Positions 9,149 to 20,439 of a stretch of DNA of 64,000 nucleotides are shown one piece after another. The stretch is from Porodaedalea pini (Eukaryota > Basidiomycota > Agaricomycetes > Hymenochaetales > Hymenochaetaceae). Below the pieces are notes generated by a model. It saw nothing but the letters and a program-made list of their open reading frames with translations. It was not told the DNA's origin and made no database searches. The stretch lies in assembly GCA_002794775.1 (NCBI GenBank), contig NBAY01000025.1:434001-498000 (forward strand). The letters are read 5' to 3'. The number at the start of each line of letters is the position of its first letter. Position 1 is the first letter of the stretch. Made by a program: the position numbers and the translations under genes.

Positions 9149-11630
9149 TCACATGCTCAATGAAGGCTGGCCCAAGTCCTGCCAAGAACCGTATCTACGA
9201 GTTAGGGTGTAGTTATCGACTGCAACCGTTTCTGTGCAAGATGCTGAAGGACTAAGTTGGCTTTCGTTAGATTGCGCTGTGTGTTCGTCGGATTCCTTTG
9301 GTCCGTTGAAGTATCCGAAGGGCCCGACAAGAATTGAACCTGATGAAGGATGCAGCCTTCGATCTACACCCAACAGCCTGACATCAGGATATAATCTCTG
9401 CAAGTTAATTTAAACTAGCTCACAATTGAAAGACAGAGGCCTGAGAGGAAAGGGCGCGTCTTTTGGATCCCAGGATACAGTCTGGATTCCGCATAAAGCA
9501 ACAGGTTCGGCAGAAATCTCGACATGAAGCATGTTAGCCCAGTACCTATAGAAGCATACATCACGTCCGCTTTTACTTGGAAGACAGAGACAAACCTTGA
9601 CAGAATCTGAAGCATCTCCGCGGTTTGATTCAGGTAGAAACGGTTCGTAAGTTCGAAATCTTCAACGCTCATAGCTGTTCCACTAAGTACGCATCCACTA
9701 TTGGACTGCGCAACCAAGAACGCTCCTCTTGCAATAGAGAGCGATATAAATGTTGACGAAACTCCGTTCGCGAACCAAACGTTCTCGTTGCGCATGAGGT
9801 TGAGTATGTCGACTATCGCCATGGCAGACTGTCACGACTGATGAGCATATGCTAATTTCTGTCTTATAAACTTTACTCACTGACCAGGCGATATCAAGCC
9901 GCGGAATTTCTGTGAGTGTCTTTGGGGGTTGAGATGCCCAGAAAAGCGACGGACAGTGGGACATGACCAAAAAACAGTGCATCAAAGTGTGGACGAGGCA
10001 GAAAGCGAAAGATTCATGAAAGAACGTTGTAAGAGAGAGATTCTCTCTACTAAATGCCAATGAAGGTGGCAACATATCTTGAAAGGTTGTGATGGTATGT
10101 CGTATTTGACTAGAGGCAGGAGCCATCAGTTCCGAAAGTCCAAATGAAAAATTTCATTCGCTCTACCTTAAACCAGTGTCGCGATGTACTGAAGGGATAT
10201 TGGGTTTTCCAGAGTTTGAGCAGTCATTTATGAAGACCATTAAGTTCAAGACTTCCTTAAAAGCTTGGTACATCATAGTACGCGACATCAAGCCGCATGA
10301 TTCAATTTCCGGGTATGGCATGCTGGTCGAACACTCGTCGAGGCGCAGAGTACAGGACTTTCCGTTAACTGTTGCACCAACAGTCAGTTTTTACTTGTAC
10401 CGCTATATATGCTTTGAGTGCGTACCAGAACATGTAATGATTTCCAGCCAAGCTACCGACCAGAAAGTTGCACGAGACCGATTTCTTGTTGCTTCACAAG
10501 GATCCTGGCATATACGCTCTTCGGAGCCCAGCCTGAGGTCAGCGGCGAGAGAGGAAGCCATCTATAAGGATGTAAGAGAACCACAAGTGATTATGCGATT
10601 CAAATGCGTCTCACTTGACCGTATGTGTAAAAGCCTGTTGGATTTGAAGACTCATCGTCACTAGAGTCTCATTCAACCGGAGTATTACATAGACATACTG
10701 ATAGCGCGGCCTGACCCGCTTTCTGCCCAGGCAACCAGTATCGTTGCATGCAATTGCTCCAACTTGCTTGAAGCGGTTCCAGAGAGAAGGCACTAAACGT
10801 GTGTCAGATGAACTAGTAGACCATAGGACCAATGTTATTAACTTTGGCTACATCCAGAAAAGGTTCCCCGGAAAGATGTCGGGAGCCTGGAAAATGTTGG
10901 ATTTCATCGGAAAACCTAGGAAGAGGTTAAACGTGTTACATTGCAGGTAGAATTCCGAACATTCGAACCTTGCGGCATATGCTGCTAAGCAGTTTGCAAT
11001 CAAGGGTGAAAGGGTGCCTTCTCGAGCAGCGCGAGTTGTTTCGTCTGGGTCAAAGAATGGGAAGATGCTTCCAGCATAGAAAAGAAATACATCGACAAGA
11101 TGCGGTAACAACCGCGGGTGCGGGTATGCTTGTCGATGTGGATCGAAGAAAGAATTATTATCCGGATGTCTGTCTGAATCGCCGCGCTCTTCGGCATGTG
11201 AAAACGAATGTGGGATGCTGGAAATAGGATCTTCCCGAACCGATTTTCCCCGGAAAGCGGAAGAGGTCGACGATGATGACGAGCTTAGAGTACATGGACC
11301 CTCTTTCGCGTCTTCGGCGATGAACGATGCGCTGGTGCGAGCGGGTGAGGAGGGTTTAACTTTGCGGGTATGGTGGGTGGGGGCGACTGTGAAGCTTGCA
11401 ATACCTCGTTGGCTGCGAACGCGATTGCGCTCATCAAAGACACAGACACTGCAGGTTGTTCCTTCAAGATAGAACCGTACTAGTAAATATGACTGCCCAC
11501 CTGCTAGATGCCTCGCATGCCTCGCACTTGCCATCACCATGACCTGTAGGACAGCACCTGATTTTCTTCACTCGGCTGCAGATGATACCCGCACGGGTTA
11601 CAGTTGTGTACATGATTGTAGCTCACGCAT
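9149..11630 (-). CDS. Fungal-specific (Zn2Cys6-type) transcription factor
   Basis: Several minus-strand exons give the layout of a fungal binuclear-cluster regulator. Near 11600-11500 a Cys-rich basic block reads CSRVKKIRCCPTGHGDGKCE then ACEASS. This matches Zn2Cys6 except that the usual second Cys-Arg pair of C-x2-C is absent, leaving CSRVKK. A serine-rich linker follows (11330-11190). Then comes the middle homology domain: HPRLLPHLVDVFLFYAGSIF, FPFFDPDE, GTLSPLIANCLAAYAARF (about 11130-10990), and further exons LPPSLAFSRENLSLTTFFHE (about 10070) and MAIVDILNLMRNENVWFANG (about 9822). Role: nuclear DNA-binding regulator with unknown targets. It is divergent from MCMBP, sharing 11.63-12.15 kb. 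Exon borders were only partly resolved, and the missing cysteine may mean loss of DNA binding. Confidence 0.65.
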
Positions 11631-12151
11631 ATCCGAGTAATAATTATCGAAGGTACTCACCAAGCGTCGCAAGAAGTAATCAACCTGGAGCGTTTCTTGA
11701 CTGCCCGAACCGGTTCTTGAGGTCTCTCGAAAATAAATTGGAGCCCGTCCATAAGCAGGGCGATTGAAAGAGGTGATAATATGGTTTCACGACAAGTTGA
11801 GTATCTAAGCAAGAGAAGCGCTACGCCGACGATGCACGCGACAGAGCTAGAAGAGCACGGCAACACTGGCACTGCGCTGAGGCAGAAGAAAGTCCGCTTC
11901 AAGTTGTGGTTGCTTAGTGTATCTATGAACGCGCCGTTCGCCTTCGCAACGCTCACGTCGCTTGGCCAAAATAACGCGGCGCCGCGGCCAGCGGACGTTG
12001 TACAGATACAGGCCAAGGACCGAATCGATTAAATATTTAAAATTTAAAATAGTGTCGACGCGTCGGGACGCGTCGGACACGTGCGTGTTGAATCGACTTG
12101 CTTTTGGACAACCATTAATATTGGTAGCTCTGCTATCGCCAGATAGTAAAA
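11631..12151. promoter_or_regulatory. Shared divergent upstream region, transcription factor / MCMBP
   Basis: About 520 bp between the two divergent genes. The open frames here are not supported by similarity. The inverted CGACGCGTCGGGACGCGTCG block near 12056-12075 is GC-rich and carries two ACGCGT sites. ACGCGT is the MCB/MBF element of G1/S genes in fungi, which would suit an S-phase replication gene such as MCMBP. This is inference only. Confidence 0.35.
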
Positions 12152-14253
12152 TAATGCTCTCCGGGACACTCGTCGACACTCTTCTATCCCCATCGCTTGC
12201 ACTCAAGGACCTGTTCGCAAAGGCCGCTGCAGACGGAAAGACGAATGAGTTTCCGGCTATTGTCAGAGAGCATTTCTCCTCCGTGTTTGCAGGTGATGCG
12301 TTAGACCAGGTGCGTATCGCTGTGCTAGTGCCCATCAACTCATAAACCCATGTTTTCATAGATACCTTTACTAAATACGGCTCGTCTGCCCAGCACCTAT
12401 GCTCCGATGTCCTTGGTGAGGTTTCGAGCCATGGTATAGGATACTTCCTGCTCGCCCGAAATGTATCTTTCCTCTTTGAGAGGCTTGACATGTGGTGGTT
12501 GGGGCCTAGATAATGAAGAAGAACTTCCAGATCAGCTCTATTTGCATTCGGACTTAAACATGTTGAAAGAGCGAGACGTGATCTGGGCTGTGAACATCCC
12601 TGAGGAGGGTCATTGGTGCGAACCTTCCCGAAGCACCCCAGGCTCCGTGGCCTGGGACTCAGGAAGTTCTGCTGCCAGTGTGTCTTCAGCCATCGTATAA
12701 ACAATCAGTTCTCTTTATTAATTATCTAAACTTAGACACATCGCATTGTAAAGCCCATAATTCCCTATTCCCGACACAATGCACGTCGCTGCACAACTCG
12801 AGGTTGGTTTCTTCAATCGAAGCCTCACCCAACAAGCGTGATCGAATAACCAGGATCTAGGTCTATGATGATTCCGCAGAATTATTGAAGCCCACAAGCG
12901 TGCACGAATTTGTTGGTATGCTGACGTCCGAGTCCGAGTCGTGAGTCGGTGAGCGCTTATTCGAAAATATGCTAAAGCGAAAGATCTTCAGCGTTCACTC
13001 GGAATTCGTTACGGACGCGATGGTACCAACGCTGCACGTCCTTTTTCACAGCCGACTCCCTAAAACGTTGACCTCATCACCGTCGACCGAGCCTGAAACA
13101 TCCCAAGCATATAATGCGCGGGATGCATTGATTGATTGGATGTCGTCTGAGGCTCTAGGATGTGACCGCGACGCAGCAGAGTGGGTTCTACTGAGTTGCT
13201 TATCTTCTGTGTGAGTTTCAGCTTGGATATGTCCAATTCCTTTGCCCTAATAGACATGCCTAGCGAATCTCGCAATCCCTCTCTCTTCCCTATGTCTGTA
13301 ACCCTGTCAGAATTCGCCAGACCGTCGGTCGGGATCATCCCAATGATTTCTCTTGTGTTATCGGAAGTGATACCGTTATACTTCTTTCTTCCGCTTACTT
13401 TGAAACTCTTGGATGAACGGAACTTCCTTCCAGAGAGCAAAGATGAGGATTTGCATGCGGGTATTTTGCAAATCCCAGACGATACTACTATCGTTACCAC
13501 CGAGACTGGCATCGTGGAAAGAAGCCTGTTGGAGAAAGGTGAGCTCATGTCCATTCCGTTCGACGCCATCCTCACGACTCACAACTCTCACAGGCCTCAA
13601 AAATGTACAGGCACTCCAGGAAGTAGCTAAACTTCATACACTGCCGTACAAGTTTCCTTTTAGTCAATACTCTTTCCCGACGGACATCAAGTTCATCACT
13701 CTCACAGACGGCAAGAAGAGCTTGTTTCTCGAGGTCCGTTCATCGTCTTTCTCATTTTCCGATGCTAATGTGCAGTCCCTTTACAGTCAAGCATCGTTAT
13801 CCCCCTTCGACCTGACGCCTCGTCGGACCTATATAAAGAAAGGCACTCCATAAAATGGCCGTCACCTGAGATCCTCTCTTCTTTCTGCGAATTTGACGTA
13901 CGCGCCAAGACAGCCAAAGTCACTGTAGGAGAACAATTATCAGAGGTAAAAGCAAGTTGATCTTGTAAATTCCTGGCTGGCTAATCGTTTCGTCTGTTTA
14001 GCACATCAAAAACGACTTCGTGCAGGAGCGTCAAGAGAAAGGATCGATCACAGCGGATGACCTTGTCCGTCGAGTGACGATAGCCAGGTCGGAATTAATA
14101 TTAAACATCTGTTTTTCGTACTGTTGTTGACGTCTTATTGTATTTTTGTTCGAAAGGCTTGTCGCGCTGTCTCGGCTTGAGAGCCAGATGTCTATGGAGA
14201 GTTGGAATGTCGCCAAAGCCCTGGATATCCGTAGAAAATCACGCATTCTGTAA
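12152..14253 (+). CDS. MCMBP: Mini-chromosome maintenance complex-binding protein
   Basis: Exons give the MCMBP order: MLSGTLVDTLLSPSLALKDL (start 12152), then PLLNTARLPSTYAPMSLVRF, GWGLDNEEELPDQLYLHSDL, VYDDSAELLKPTSVHEFVGM, ARDALIDWMSSEALGCDRDA, then AEWVLLSCLSS, SRNPSLFPMSVTLSEF, VIPLYFFLPLTLKLLDERNF, LQEVAKLHTLPYKFPFSQYS and the C-terminus LVALSRLESQMSMESWNVAK with stop TAA at 14251-14253. MCMBP binds MCM3-7 in the nucleus and takes part in unloading or assembly of the replicative helicase. The C-terminal AAA-like region is complete. The segment 12640-12860, before VYDDSAELL, was not resolved: the simplest reading there has a stop unless GATCTAG|GTC at 12860 is an acceptor. Confidence 0.82.
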
Positions 14254-14313
14254 CTCTTCATTCATTATCTCCTTACGAGCAGTTTATCTCTAGTGTAAGG
14301 AGGCAATCCCACA

Positions 14314-15167
14314 TTACAGCCATTTTTATAAGTCCTGCGACACGTGCATGTCACGTGAAGTGAGCCGCGTCAGAGCCAAAGTGTCGAAAAATTAGAATGA
14401 ATGCCTATTTTCTCTGTGAATTCTGCACAGTACCTGCTCATTAAGTACTCAAAAAAAAGGCATGGTTCTCAGGAGAAGAAATATGTAAAATATGGAGCAA
14501 TAGATTGACTGTGTAGGTGGGTGGAGATCAAACAAGTGCAGCTGGTCTGTTTTCTCATACATTTCCACCGAGATTCAAAAATTATGGCTCCCCTACATCT
14601 ACCTATAAAATTCTTTCCTGTGTCTGTAAATTAAGTATATGACTATACCAACAGCTCCTTCAAGTTTGAAGCCAATCCATTCAGTATTTGTGGTGCAGCA
14701 GCAAGGTTTGTGTTCCACTCTTGTCTGTGCTGTTGTGAGAAAAGGAGGTAGCACAAACAAGAGTGGAGCACAAACCTTGCTGCTGCACCACAAATACTGA
14801 ATGGATTGGCTTCAAACTTGAAGGAGCTGTTGGTATAGTCATATACTTAATTTACAGACACAGGAAAGAATTTTATAGGTAGATGTAGGGGAGCCATAAT
14901 TTTTGAATCTCAGTGGAAATGTATGAGAAAACAGACTGGCTGCACTTGTTTGATCTCCACCCACCTACACAGTCAACATATTGCTCTCTATTTTACATAT
15001 TTCTGCTCCTGAGAACCATGCCTTTTTTTTGAGTACTTAATGGGTAGGTACTGCGCAGAATTTACAGAGAAAATAGACATTTATTCTAATTTTTCGACAT
15101 GTTGGCTCAGCCGCGGCTCATATCACGTGATATGCACGTGTCGCAGGACTTATGAAAATGGCTGTAA
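14314..15167. repeat. Foldback (MITE-like) element: two 418-bp inverted arms, 18-bp loop
   Basis: The arm 14314-14731 is the near-exact reverse complement of 14750-15167, with an 18-bp spacer at 14732-14749. Both ends read TTACAGCCATTTT in from the edge, so if the outer TA is a target duplication the terminal repeat begins CAGCC, as in Tc1/mariner-type elements. By eye the arms differ by scattered substitutions (for example CACGTGCATGTCACGTGAAG against CACGTGCATATCACGTGATA). There is no coding capacity. It sits between MCMBP and the coiled-coil gene. Confidence 0.9.
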
Positions 15168-15549
15168 CTCACCATTCTCAGAACTCCAAAGCAACTCTAT
15201 GGGTAAGTTTGGACTCTTGCTTTAGGATTAATTTATCTGCTGACTGGCTCGATATAAGCAATATTCCGGGTGTGTGAAGGTGAAAACTTTTGTATGTCAC
15301 AAAGGCTTACATGTATCTAGAATGGCATTCTGGATGTCTCACGATCTTGGCCTGCAAGAGGTAGGGGCAATTCAGATTACAGGTGAGCGGAGAGCGCGCG
15401 AGTGTCAATATGGGCACTAACTTTGTCACTTGTTAGGTTTCTGAGATTTATGAGACGAAGGCTCATGTCGTCCAGACACAATTGCTTTTTTGGAGCCTCT
15501 TCATCACGGTAAAACACGGCTAATTTATAGCAGAGTAGATATACTCACA
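15168..15549. other. Upstream region of coiled-coil gene
   Basis: Possible small exon ending CTCTATG before GGTAAGT (15193-15206) and further short coding-like pieces. No start could be fixed, and the foldback element may have cut off the original 5' end. Confidence 0.3.
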
Positions 15550-16938
15550 GGTCTGCCAGGATCGGATCCTCTCATTCTCTACGGGTCGGTCCAGTGCCAT
15601 CCCAGAAGATATCATCGAGATCCCGCTGCCGACAGATGAAGATTTCTTTCCCGATCCCGCATGAAATACGGATCTGGCTTCTTTGCACGAGCCTGTCGAA
15701 CTCCTTAACTTGCCCTCTTTGAGCCCTAACAATTTATAAAGGGTGGAAAACAAACAGGCAAACCAGATACAGCAATTGCTCCTGAACCTGAAGAGAGTAA
15801 GTCACCAGGAGCAGCAGAGATTGAATCAAAGGTAGTACAATCCATGCTTTTCAGCAACCATGATGATCTATGTGCGACTAAATTACATTCTCTAGCTGTC
15901 AGAGGTTCTGTCCCTATTAAAAATTGAAAGAGAAAATAAGAAGCATGGAGCAGACCAACAAGCGGAGATGTACGATACCTCCAAGAACTCAATACTGTAA
16001 GCTCATATTGTATCACGCAGATACTCGTGAAGCCCTACGTATCGCCTCGCAATTTCTTTATAGTGGCTTGAATTTTTCGTCAACAACGGCACTACAGATT
16101 CAGTCTGTCGCGTGAGGTGTCGAGAGGCTTTGTCAGGAAGTTTCACCCCCCAAGCAGATGAGAAACTGGAAAATGCACAGAGTGCCGGATCGGGTGGGCT
16201 CCACTCTGAGCTGATCGCTCCAGTCGCTAGTGTGAAAGCCGGGGAGGACAGGGCTTCAGCTTTGCAGGTTCTGCTCACAGAGATTCTGCAGGCATCTAAA
16301 GACAATAACGCCGAGAGCAAGCCGTTCGGTAAGCCATATATGAGGTTTTGTTGAAGATAAATGAAGAGCGGCCATCCTGTAGATATGGAAACTGTTATCA
16401 GGATGATAGACCGCCAAAGGCAGGAGAAAGAGATTATGCTACGAGGAATAGCATCAGGTGACTAAACCCCTCAAATGCTTATTTATTAGCACTCAAAGCT
16501 CCTTCAGAATTGTCAAATGACATTTGTGGAGAACACCTGTGGTTCGTGGAGGCTATGAAGGAAGCCACAGCAATCAATGTACAAGGTATCTTTCGCTTTA
16601 AATATATTCGATACACATTTCGCTTAAAATGTTCAATAGTGCATGTCGAGGAGTTCAAGAAAGAGCTAGGAAAGGAGGTTATGATGATGACTGGCGAGGT
16701 TGGACGCCTCCAGAGGGAACGTTAAATGCTGGAGCAGCAAATAGCAGACCTTTTCACATTCTTCGCAAAGCAGAGAGCAGAGATGGTGAGTGGTTAAGCT
16801 AGCTTAATGAACAAATAGTATGGTAACAATAATCAGGAACAGAGGCGGGTCGAAAGGGCGAGGCAGAACCTTCAAGCACCGCAAGCAACACCTGTTCGCT
16901 CGACGTCACGAGGAAGACCATTGCCAGTGCCGAGATAG
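15550..16938 (+). pseudogene. Agaricomycete coiled-coil hypothetical protein with in-frame stop
   Basis: Coding blocks separated by short introns read SAIPEDIIEIPLPTDEDFFP, ENKQANQIQQLLLNLKRVSH, EVLSLLKIERENKKHGADQQ, REALSGSFTPQADEKLENAQ, DMETVIRMIDRQRQEKEIML, ICGEHLWFVEAMKEATAINV, VHVEEFKKELGKEVMMMTGE, VGRLQRER, stop, MLEQQIADLFTFFAKQRAEM and finally TPVRSTSRGRPLPVPR with stop at 16936-16938. The pattern of a charged heptad helix (EEFKKELGKEVMMMTGEVGRL) and a proline-arginine end is common to a family of uncharacterised Agaricomycete proteins. A TAA at 16723-16725 interrupts the coiled coil while the same frame continues. Further stops are seen in the first blocks. No function is known. Confidence 0.55.
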
Positions 16939-17054
16939 CAGATGTAGGATAGTCAATAAGAACAGAGCGGGGATAAATCCTGTATGAGAGGAGCAATTAA
17001 TGATAGAGTATTGGCCGAAAAAACATAAAGTCAAAGCAAGCATGCATGCAGGTA

Positions 17055-20000
17055 TCATGAGTTAGAATCTATGTAACGAGCCGTCGCCGCGATCCGGAAA
17101 TTCATAGGAACTACAGTGTGCTAGTAAAGGTATCAGATAGAGACCAATGGCTAGTCAACTGTCTTTAGAACCTACCTCATATAATTTTTGTATGGCGGCT
17201 CCTTCCATAGCCAGAACGTCACCCTGTAAACCATCAGCCACAAAATGCTAAGGAAAAAATGGGGAAAAAAGGTCGTCTTGAACGCACATGCCGCAATATC
17301 AAGGTAAGCTGCTTCTCGGGATGGGACTCAGTAGAAGTTTTGTGCTGCCGAAAATGCATGAACGCGAGTGATCCCAGAGAAAGAGATGCGACAATGGGCC
17401 CAAGGCCTTTCTCGTCATCAGTATGGTACTGTACAAGCCATCAAGTGAATTTCGAGTGTCATCTTCTGAGAACAAAAGAAAAAGAAAAAGAACTTACAGA
17501 CATCTTCTGCCCCGTCATGTAGGTTACAGTCAAGATTTCATTGAAATTCACATCGTTATTGAGGGCTAGCGAGACCCGGTCCTCGATAAGTCGGAGGGCG
17601 CCGTTGACACTTTCCGGGGCTTGGTCGAAAGGTATGGTACTATTGGTACTGACGGCATACTGATGTTGACTTAGATGCCAGATTTCCGTACCCAAGCTAC
17701 TCCACGTACTTTATATGGTTCTCCCGCTGGCAACGAAGGGAAAGTTATTCAGTTTACCGATCTTGCGAGGCTGGCATACCACTCACCGTTGTGTGAAAAA
17801 TAATTCACTAAAAAACGTCCACGAGCTGCAAGACTGTCAAAATAGTGTCTTAATTGTTTTTAATTATCCTGCCATACCGTGATGCTAAAGACCCATTAGC
17901 ATATATTTATTCATGAGGTAGCAATGTACGTACACAACGCAATGGGCATCTTCTAAGAAAAGGCTTGTCTCTTGCTTCCTCTTGGTACTGCCGGAATAAA
18001 TCGTTGGCGCGACTGTTAGCGAGTGTGTTCCCTGATATAAGATGAATACGCCCTCTGTAAATCAAAATCAGCGCTACGGACATCTGTTTCTAACTGAGTT
18101 GTGTTCACCGATTATCAGGGAGCTCAAAAATGTAATGGAGACCACTGTCCGAGCTCCCTGGCGCGCTCCATTTCCGCGTAGATAAGGTTATCCCTAGGGT
18201 GGAAGGCTCGCAAACGACGTTCGTGTGACAAGGCAAACTGGAATAAACGTCTTACCTGAGTCCTGATAGATCGTATGAACTGTGTAGCCCTTAAGGCCCA
18301 ATTCTTGAGCCCAAAATTCTTTTCGGTCCCTTATCGGCAACGGTGTAATGTCCGTGAAAGACATCTACAAAATGCAATGAGAAAGGACCACTCTTGCATA
18401 GGAGCTACATACATTGCATACTGAACATGCCCAGCATTCCCACCTTTCTCTGTCAGGATTGAGTCAGCGTCATCTTCAGACTAAGATGAGGAACGACTTC
18501 TCACCGAGGGCAAAGTTGCCCACATTCTGGACACCACCATCCCTTCGCCGTATAAATTGAATCGGCGGCGGTTTCTGGAACTCCTAGCGGAGACGGAAGA
18601 CTTAAGTCAATTCTTCCGAAATCTGGATGAGGCCGAAGTTCAAGAAATTGCTCTTCATAGTCAAGCGAAAAGACTTCTTCTGAGTTAATACGAAAAAAGC
18701 TGGCGCATTCTGGATGGAGACACATCCACCCTTGTTTGTAGATCCGCGGACTGCTTTTACTACAGCGAGTACAAAAGACCTGAAGGAAAATGTCAATGAA
18801 CAAGTAAAAAAATGATGCTGTTCGCAACTCACGGTCATGACACTATCAGTACTATCGGTAACGTGCGCATGCCCCATGGCACTACTGTCGGGTAGCGAAG
18901 GATATATATTCCGCTTAAGCATTTTTGAAGGTTCTTCACCATTGAGGACCTCTTCAGAGGACTGTTCTAGGACGACATCCATTCTTGATGCAGTCCCTGT
19001 TCCATTAAGGGTATTACACGATACGTCTGAAGATCTATCTAGCCACCATGGCGAACCTTGACCTTCACAATATTGGAAAGCAAATTTGTACTTGATACGA
19101 GTGCCAAGCTTTCCCTCGGTCATAGTCACGTCATTTTCAGCTAAGAAAACATCGTCGTTAGATAAACCAAGTTTCCGACCCGAACCTTAGATCGCCAAAC
19201 ACTCACCCCAGGCATCGACAATCCAGTACGAACCGAGAATTACATACATTCTCTTCCCAAGATCAAAAGGGAAAGGAGCATACTTATCGTCCGCGATCAG
19301 GACAAGTGGACATCGATTCTTGTAGTTGTTGAGTAACGAACGAACAGAGATGTCTTGATCTCGTTGTCCCTCAGAGCCTTCTAAAGATTTTCCACCACTA
19401 CGCAGAAACATATCGTGAACCGCTTATATGAGACTGAGTTACTGACTGAAATACCCATGTGAAATAATAAGCTTTCCGTCATGGTGGAACACGTCTCGTC
19501 TAGGTGCAAGTAGTCAGAATGACATACGCCGGCAAGGATGACAAACTCACTGCGAGGAATATCCGCCTAACAAATAACCATGAGCCTTTCCGTCATTGAA
19601 GTATACGCCACCATGGTAACAGCGAAACCATGTCGTAGTTTCGCACAAGGCTTGGCGTGACTGACGCAGAGATTGAGAGTTTGGCTTAATACGGTCGAAC
19701 ACAGTTGCTTACCCCTGCCCATATCAAAGGGCGTCTACCGTTTGGAAGCGTAGGCTTTGGCTGGCAATAATATGGTCGACTCATACTATGTGTATAACTT
19801 GAGCTATCGCTGGCAGATGCAAAAGAAAGGAACGGACTCATATGATGCTGCCATTTTTTCAAGCCTGACCCGGTCCTCAATAGCATTGCCCACAACGGAT
19901 GCGATCTCTATACTGTCCGAAACCTTATCGTAGTCACCCAGCCCTTTTGCTTTATTACCGCTTTCATTGATAATCTCAGCAACAGGGATCTCGTCTGAAG

Positions 20001-20301
20001 ACGTCGATGAGGGCCGCGCCATAGAGATCGAGCTCCTAGGCGATCTGACAGATGGGTCATATCCAAGATTATTGGAACCGCCACGGCCTTTCATTCGAGA
20101 AATCATCGCGCCCTCCATTGTTTTCCTTCGCCAGTTTGACGTGCGTTGTTCACTGGTTGCTGATGCGGGCTTTGGAGGTACATGCTCCTTAACGGACTCC
20201 TGCCCTTCTCCGGAGCCTGAAAGCTTGCGCCTCTTCTCTGAAGGTATTTTCTCTGGAGACATGTTCTGAGCTGAATCGGCGTGTAGTTTTCGTTTGCTCA
20301 T
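17055..20301 (-). CDS. AlkB-like 2-oxoglutarate/Fe(II) dioxygenase with Cys-rich inserts
   Basis: Starts MSKRKLHADSAQNMSPEKIP (ATG at 20301) and ends RIAATARYIDSNS with TGA at 17055-17057. N-terminal half: basic, serine-rich tail, then FDRIKPNSQSLRQSRQALCE, TTTWFRCYHGGVYFNDGKAH, RCPLVLIADDKYAPFPFDLG and YKFAFQYCEGQGSPWWLD. Middle: two zinc-binding blocks, CTRCSKSSPRIYKQGWMCLH with PEC, and GWWCPECGQLCPR with a further CxxC. C-terminal catalytic half: NYFSHN, PFDQAPESVNGALRLIEDRV, NEILTVTYMTGQKMS, YHTDDEKGLGPIVASLSLGS (the H-x-D iron motif), MHFRQH, LILRHGDVLAMEGAAIQKLY and the 2OG-binding RIAATAR arginine. All checked introns restore frame, so it looks functional. AlkB-type enzymes demethylate or hydroxylate nucleic acids or proteins; the substrate of this fungal subfamily is unknown. 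Confidence 0.85.
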
Positions 20302-20439
20302 CTTGTGAGCGCTAGTGTTCTGCAGCATCTCACAGATGGCGTGTGAAGGGAGGCCCGCGTCCTGGTGTTGAGCCGAGAGTGTGGTCCGTGGACGTGTGCA
20401 CCACGTGACCGTGTCGTTGGGCGCTCGCAGTCGCAAATC

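Noticed and set aside
11847..12704. 285-codon minus-strand open frame
   Set aside because: It is antisense to the MCMBP 5' exons and shows no family similarity. The plus strand explains the region.
14599..14793. 64-codon minus-strand frame
   Set aside because: It crosses the loop of the foldback element and comes only from repeat sequence.
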